A DNA stretch of 60,000 bases from Phoronis australis (taxonomy: Eukaryota; Phoronida; Phoronidae), in NCBI GenBank assembly GCA_002633005.1, contig NMRA01000261.1, positions 312,001-372,000 on the forward strand. The letters run 5' to 3'. The position numbers and the translations under genes were made by a program. Of this stretch, positions 56,581 through 60,000 are shown piece by piece. Position 1 is the first letter of the stretch; the number at the start of each line of letters is the position of its first letter. The notes beneath the pieces were generated by a model. It saw only the letters and a program-made list of their open reading frames with translations, was not told the DNA's origin and made no database searches.

Positions 56581-59500
56581 CTGCAATGCACAGGGAGTAA
56601 CACTATGCATATATGATAAATCATCCATGGTCCTGTCTTACCAAAACTTTAACACAACCAGTCAGATATAGACACTATCTGTACCTCCAACATGCAGTTC
56701 AGCCATCTTGTTTCTATCACTCAGACAGCCTTAAAATACAAATTCTGTTTTTTGGTGTTTTGAGAAGTAGACGTCTTTTTCTGTCTGAAAATTGAGATTT
56801 AGTTTTCGTTGTATAATGGTAACTTTTAACTTCCACATTGCCCGACTCACTTGTACACGGCTTAATAATCATTTTCGTGACCAGAGTCTAAATTCTTTAA
56901 ATCTAGTGCGTGACAATACAAAGTTCGTCAACTTATCATTTAATGGCCAACAACGAAGAAAATGTCTGACTTTTACGAGAATCTCGAACACATTTAAAGT
57001 AAACAGTTCAATGACTTCATCAACTAAACTTGAGCAAAAATCTTGATAAGTGGCAAGTATCTGTTTTTTAATCATCTTTGTAGTTTTTTACGTATTGCAA
57101 AAAACCATGCGAGACAATAGTCAGGGCAAACACTTAACAATGGACCAGATTCTGGATTTGGAGTTGAATCTAAACAATATCTGTTATGCTTGCCTGTCAC
57201 AACAGCTCACTCAGTTGTAAAGAGTCGAATTTTGCAAAATCCTAGCAAACAGATATTTGCACATTTTTAGCTTTTTGGTAAATTTCTGATAACATTTGAC
57301 ATGAAGAATACAAAAAACAAATGCTAAGCAATTTGCTGAAATTTCCTAACTTGCCAACACTGTCTCACCCTAATCAGTTCCAAAACGATGTATGAGTTAT
57401 ATGCTTTATGCAAAACACAACTCATAAGAACATTGCTAAGGCTGACATCACTTATAATAACCAAAAAGTTCCATATTGTGAATTCATATCCTTGCTCAAA
57501 ATTATTGAAGTCCTTGCTAGCAGATGTTAGCAATTTTTTGAGGAAGGAGGAGTCATATTATGTCACCATGTTCATGGGAATTAATCAACTTGCTATTAGC
57601 TACATTGACAAAAATTTATCAAGACACAGAACTATCTTCAATAAATACCTGCTTCAACTGTTGTTGTTCCATAGGTTTGTGTTGGTGAGGCAAAGGGGAC
57701 TTCTTGAGAAATTCCTAAAAACATACAAGTTTCTTTGGAGATTATTGGTTTAAAAATGTCTCTGATTTGAATCTTGATTTTGAATCATAGACTTGTTCGA
57801 TTGTCACTAAAGATCAAAACACAAGTACTTAATATTAAGACTTTATTATTCAAGATTGGAGTGTCGACAACAAGAATAAAAAGAACCGATGGATATTTTG
57901 AAAGGGGACAGTAACCAATGTTGATGGTTTGTAGCACTAGNGCAGAATACAAAAATCAACTGCTAAGCAATTTGCTGAAATTTCCTAAGTTGCCAACACT
58001 GTCTCACCCTAATCAGTTCCAAAACGATGTATGAGTTATATGCTTTGTGCAAAACACAACTCATAAGAACATTGTTAAGGCTGACATCACTTATTATAAC
58101 CGAAAAGTTCCATATTGTGAATTCATATCCTTGCTCAAAATTATTGAAGTCCCTGCTAGCAGATGTTAGCAATTTTTTGAGGAAGGAGGAGTCATATTGT
58201 GTCACCATGTTCGTGGGAATTAATCAACTTGCTATATAGCTACATTGACAAAAACTTATCAAGACACAGAACTATCTTCAATAAATACCTGCTTCAACTG
58301 TTGTTGTTCCATAGGTTTGTGTTGGTGAGGCAAAGGGGACTTCTTGAGAAATTCCTAAAAACATACAAGTTTCTTTGGAGATTATTGGTTTAAAAATGTC
58401 TCTGATTTGAATCTTGATTTTGAATCATAGACTTGTTCGATTGTCACTAAAGATCAAAACACAAGTACTTAATATTAAGACTTTATTATTCAAGATTGGA
58501 GTGTCGACAACAAGAATAAAAAGAACCGATGGATATTTTGAAAGGGGACAGTAACCAATGTTGATGGTTTGTAGCATTAGTGCAACAGATCCTTGTTTAT
58601 CTTGGAGTGAAATTATCTGCGCTAATTACGATTCCGGCATGCATTTAATCTCCATGCAACAACTGAAAGTGATGTAAACGACCCGGGAAAAGGCCTGCAT
58701 ATCCTGGTTATAATGAATTCAATAACAATTAAATTGGACATCAGTGCTCAGTGGAGGCAAGATGTGGATTTTTTGCTGGGCCATTCATGTCACTTTCTAT
58801 TGTTGCATGGGTAATAAACACACATGAGATAAAAAGTAATAAATCCAAAAAATGTCTCTTCTAGATAATTACACATCTGTTTGTATTAGTGAAAGTAACA
58901 TCAAAACCGTTTGCTTTTTCACTTTATATGTCACAAAAACTAATACCTGAAAGACAAATTTTAGCCAACAGTAACTCAAGAGTGTGGGAACTAAACTACA
59001 TAAAGCACGGGAGCACACAAAGTAAAGAGGAGAGAGCAGACAACAATGAACACACAACTCTCTAACCCCACAACTCAAAACATGTCCCATGTACCCACAC
59101 ACGAGTCACCACAGGCAAGACAGACCGGGTTAAAACACAATCTTTTCCACCTAGTTGTAGCATACAATGTGAATTACAGAGGATGGCTCCAGTGTGCTAT
59201 TCTATATACTGCTAGCTTACAATATAAACTACAGAAGATTGCTTCAGTGAGCAGCTCTGCACAGGGATCGAAGTGATCTCCCTTGCACTTGAACTGAATA
59301 GAAACTACTGTTTTTAAAATCATTTTTTACAGTTTAAAAACATGCATTATCTACTTCATTTCATAAAGTCTGCTTTTTCAACATGCTATCAATTTATTTC
59401 CAAAATAAAAAAACTAGAGTACAGAACGTTTAATATATTTATTTCCAGTGGCGCACCGACAAAATGGCCGCCACATTTGAATGACACTGAACTCAATTTT

Positions 59501-60000
59501 TAAGCACTTGGAAAATTCATAAAAGCCCAAACAAAAGAAATAGTATCCGCCTGCCATCACATATACACACCACAACCACATAATCTTTAAATGACTGCGT
59601 TAAAGAAATCAGGACCTTGATGAATTTTAATGAAGCAACATGCTTGATGTTTGATTAAAAATGCAAACTAATGCACATTGCATATCTCAAAATTCGATTA
59701 TTTGAAAAGTGTGGCCCCATATATCCGCAAGTCATATAAAGTGAACTTTTTCAATGTCAAACCTACGTATAGTGGAAACATCAATACTATCATGTAGCAA
59801 CACTGTAACTGAATAAATATAAATTCTCAATAAAAGCAGCATGAATAATTATAATCACACTCAACAACTCGTAATTTCCGATATCATTATTTGTTTTCAT
59901 TTTTTTGCAAAGATTTGATATCCTTCAGATAATTTAGAATCTTGACACTAGTTGTTAAAAGGATGTTGTGGGTGAGAAAAGTGAATTTCTGAGATCAGAC
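56581..60000. other. SIDT intron or upstream region without recognisable exons
   Basis: I looked on - for the first membrane segment and extracellular domain of SIDT and did not find them, so they lie beyond the window or are too diverged. The stretch holds the duplication at 57303-58580; outside it I see nothing recognisable. Confidence 0.45.
57303..58580. repeat. 638-bp direct duplication around N at 57941 (probable assembly joint)
   Basis: Positions 57303-57940 recur at 57942-58580 (offset 639, then 640 after one indel at 'gctattagc/gctatatagc'). Copies differ at a handful of sites. The N lies exactly between them, as at 31078. It probably represents two alleles or overlapping contig ends. 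Confidence 0.85.

Overview
This is a window of an animal nuclear genome: AT-rich, with spliced genes, long introns and many repeats. Families and intron style suggest an invertebrate bilaterian, perhaps a marine deuterostome or lophotrochozoan; the sequence does not settle the species. There are no operons, CRISPR arrays, rRNAs or intact tRNA genes.

Three protein-coding genes are supported. (1) On + at 808-1032 lies the last coding exon of a membrane enzyme, probably a sphingosine-1-phosphate phosphatase; the rest is upstream of the window. (2) On - from 20994 to 7821 is a complete three-exon nuclear receptor of 335 residues (NR1I/NR1J-like, between VDR and HR96/DAF-12 types), whose reading frame I joined across both introns. 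Its DNA-binding domain is odd: P-box CEPCKA and a second finger shortened to C-x3-C. (3) On - from 56580 to 38548 are the cytosolic loop and C-terminal membrane domain of a SID1 transmembrane family protein (SIDT1/SIDT2 type): 450 residues from 14 spliced exons plus one alternative. The 5' end lies beyond 60000.

The most interesting result is inside the SIDT gene. Two 106-nt exons (44881-44986 and 43720-43825) have the same length and phases and encode alternative versions of one transmembrane segment. Exactly one must be used: including both, or neither, gives a stop codon. They behave as mutually exclusive exons. Another SIDT exon (55789-55862) ends in a minisatellite whose 23-bp unit contains the exon end and its splice donor, giving a ladder of decoy donors.

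Repeats dominate the rest. They include a 255-bp MITE with perfect 15-bp TIRs and a 5-bp target duplication (7381-7635), a Harbinger-like MITE (13521-13927), two 1.4-kb direct repeats either side of receptor exon 1, a 0.9-kb foldback (28180-29105), broken L1/Tx1-type LINE pieces (30086-31990), a TIR element with CCASYAGRKGGC (CTCF-like) motifs (42160-43337), and minisatellites of 23-81 bp units, one built from Pol III B-box sequences (48095-48258). All four single-N positions lie beside near-identical direct duplications, so those duplications (30550-31606, 32568-33959, 57303-58580) are probably assembly joints with uncollapsed haplotypes.

Layout: 1-1032 end of gene 1; about 1033-5224 3' UTR or convergent intergenic; 5219-20994 receptor gene; 20995-38547 repeat-rich intergenic; 38548-56580 SIDT; 56581-60000 SIDT intron or upstream sequence without recognisable exons. 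The genes share no evident pathway; gene 1 and the receptor converge tail to tail.
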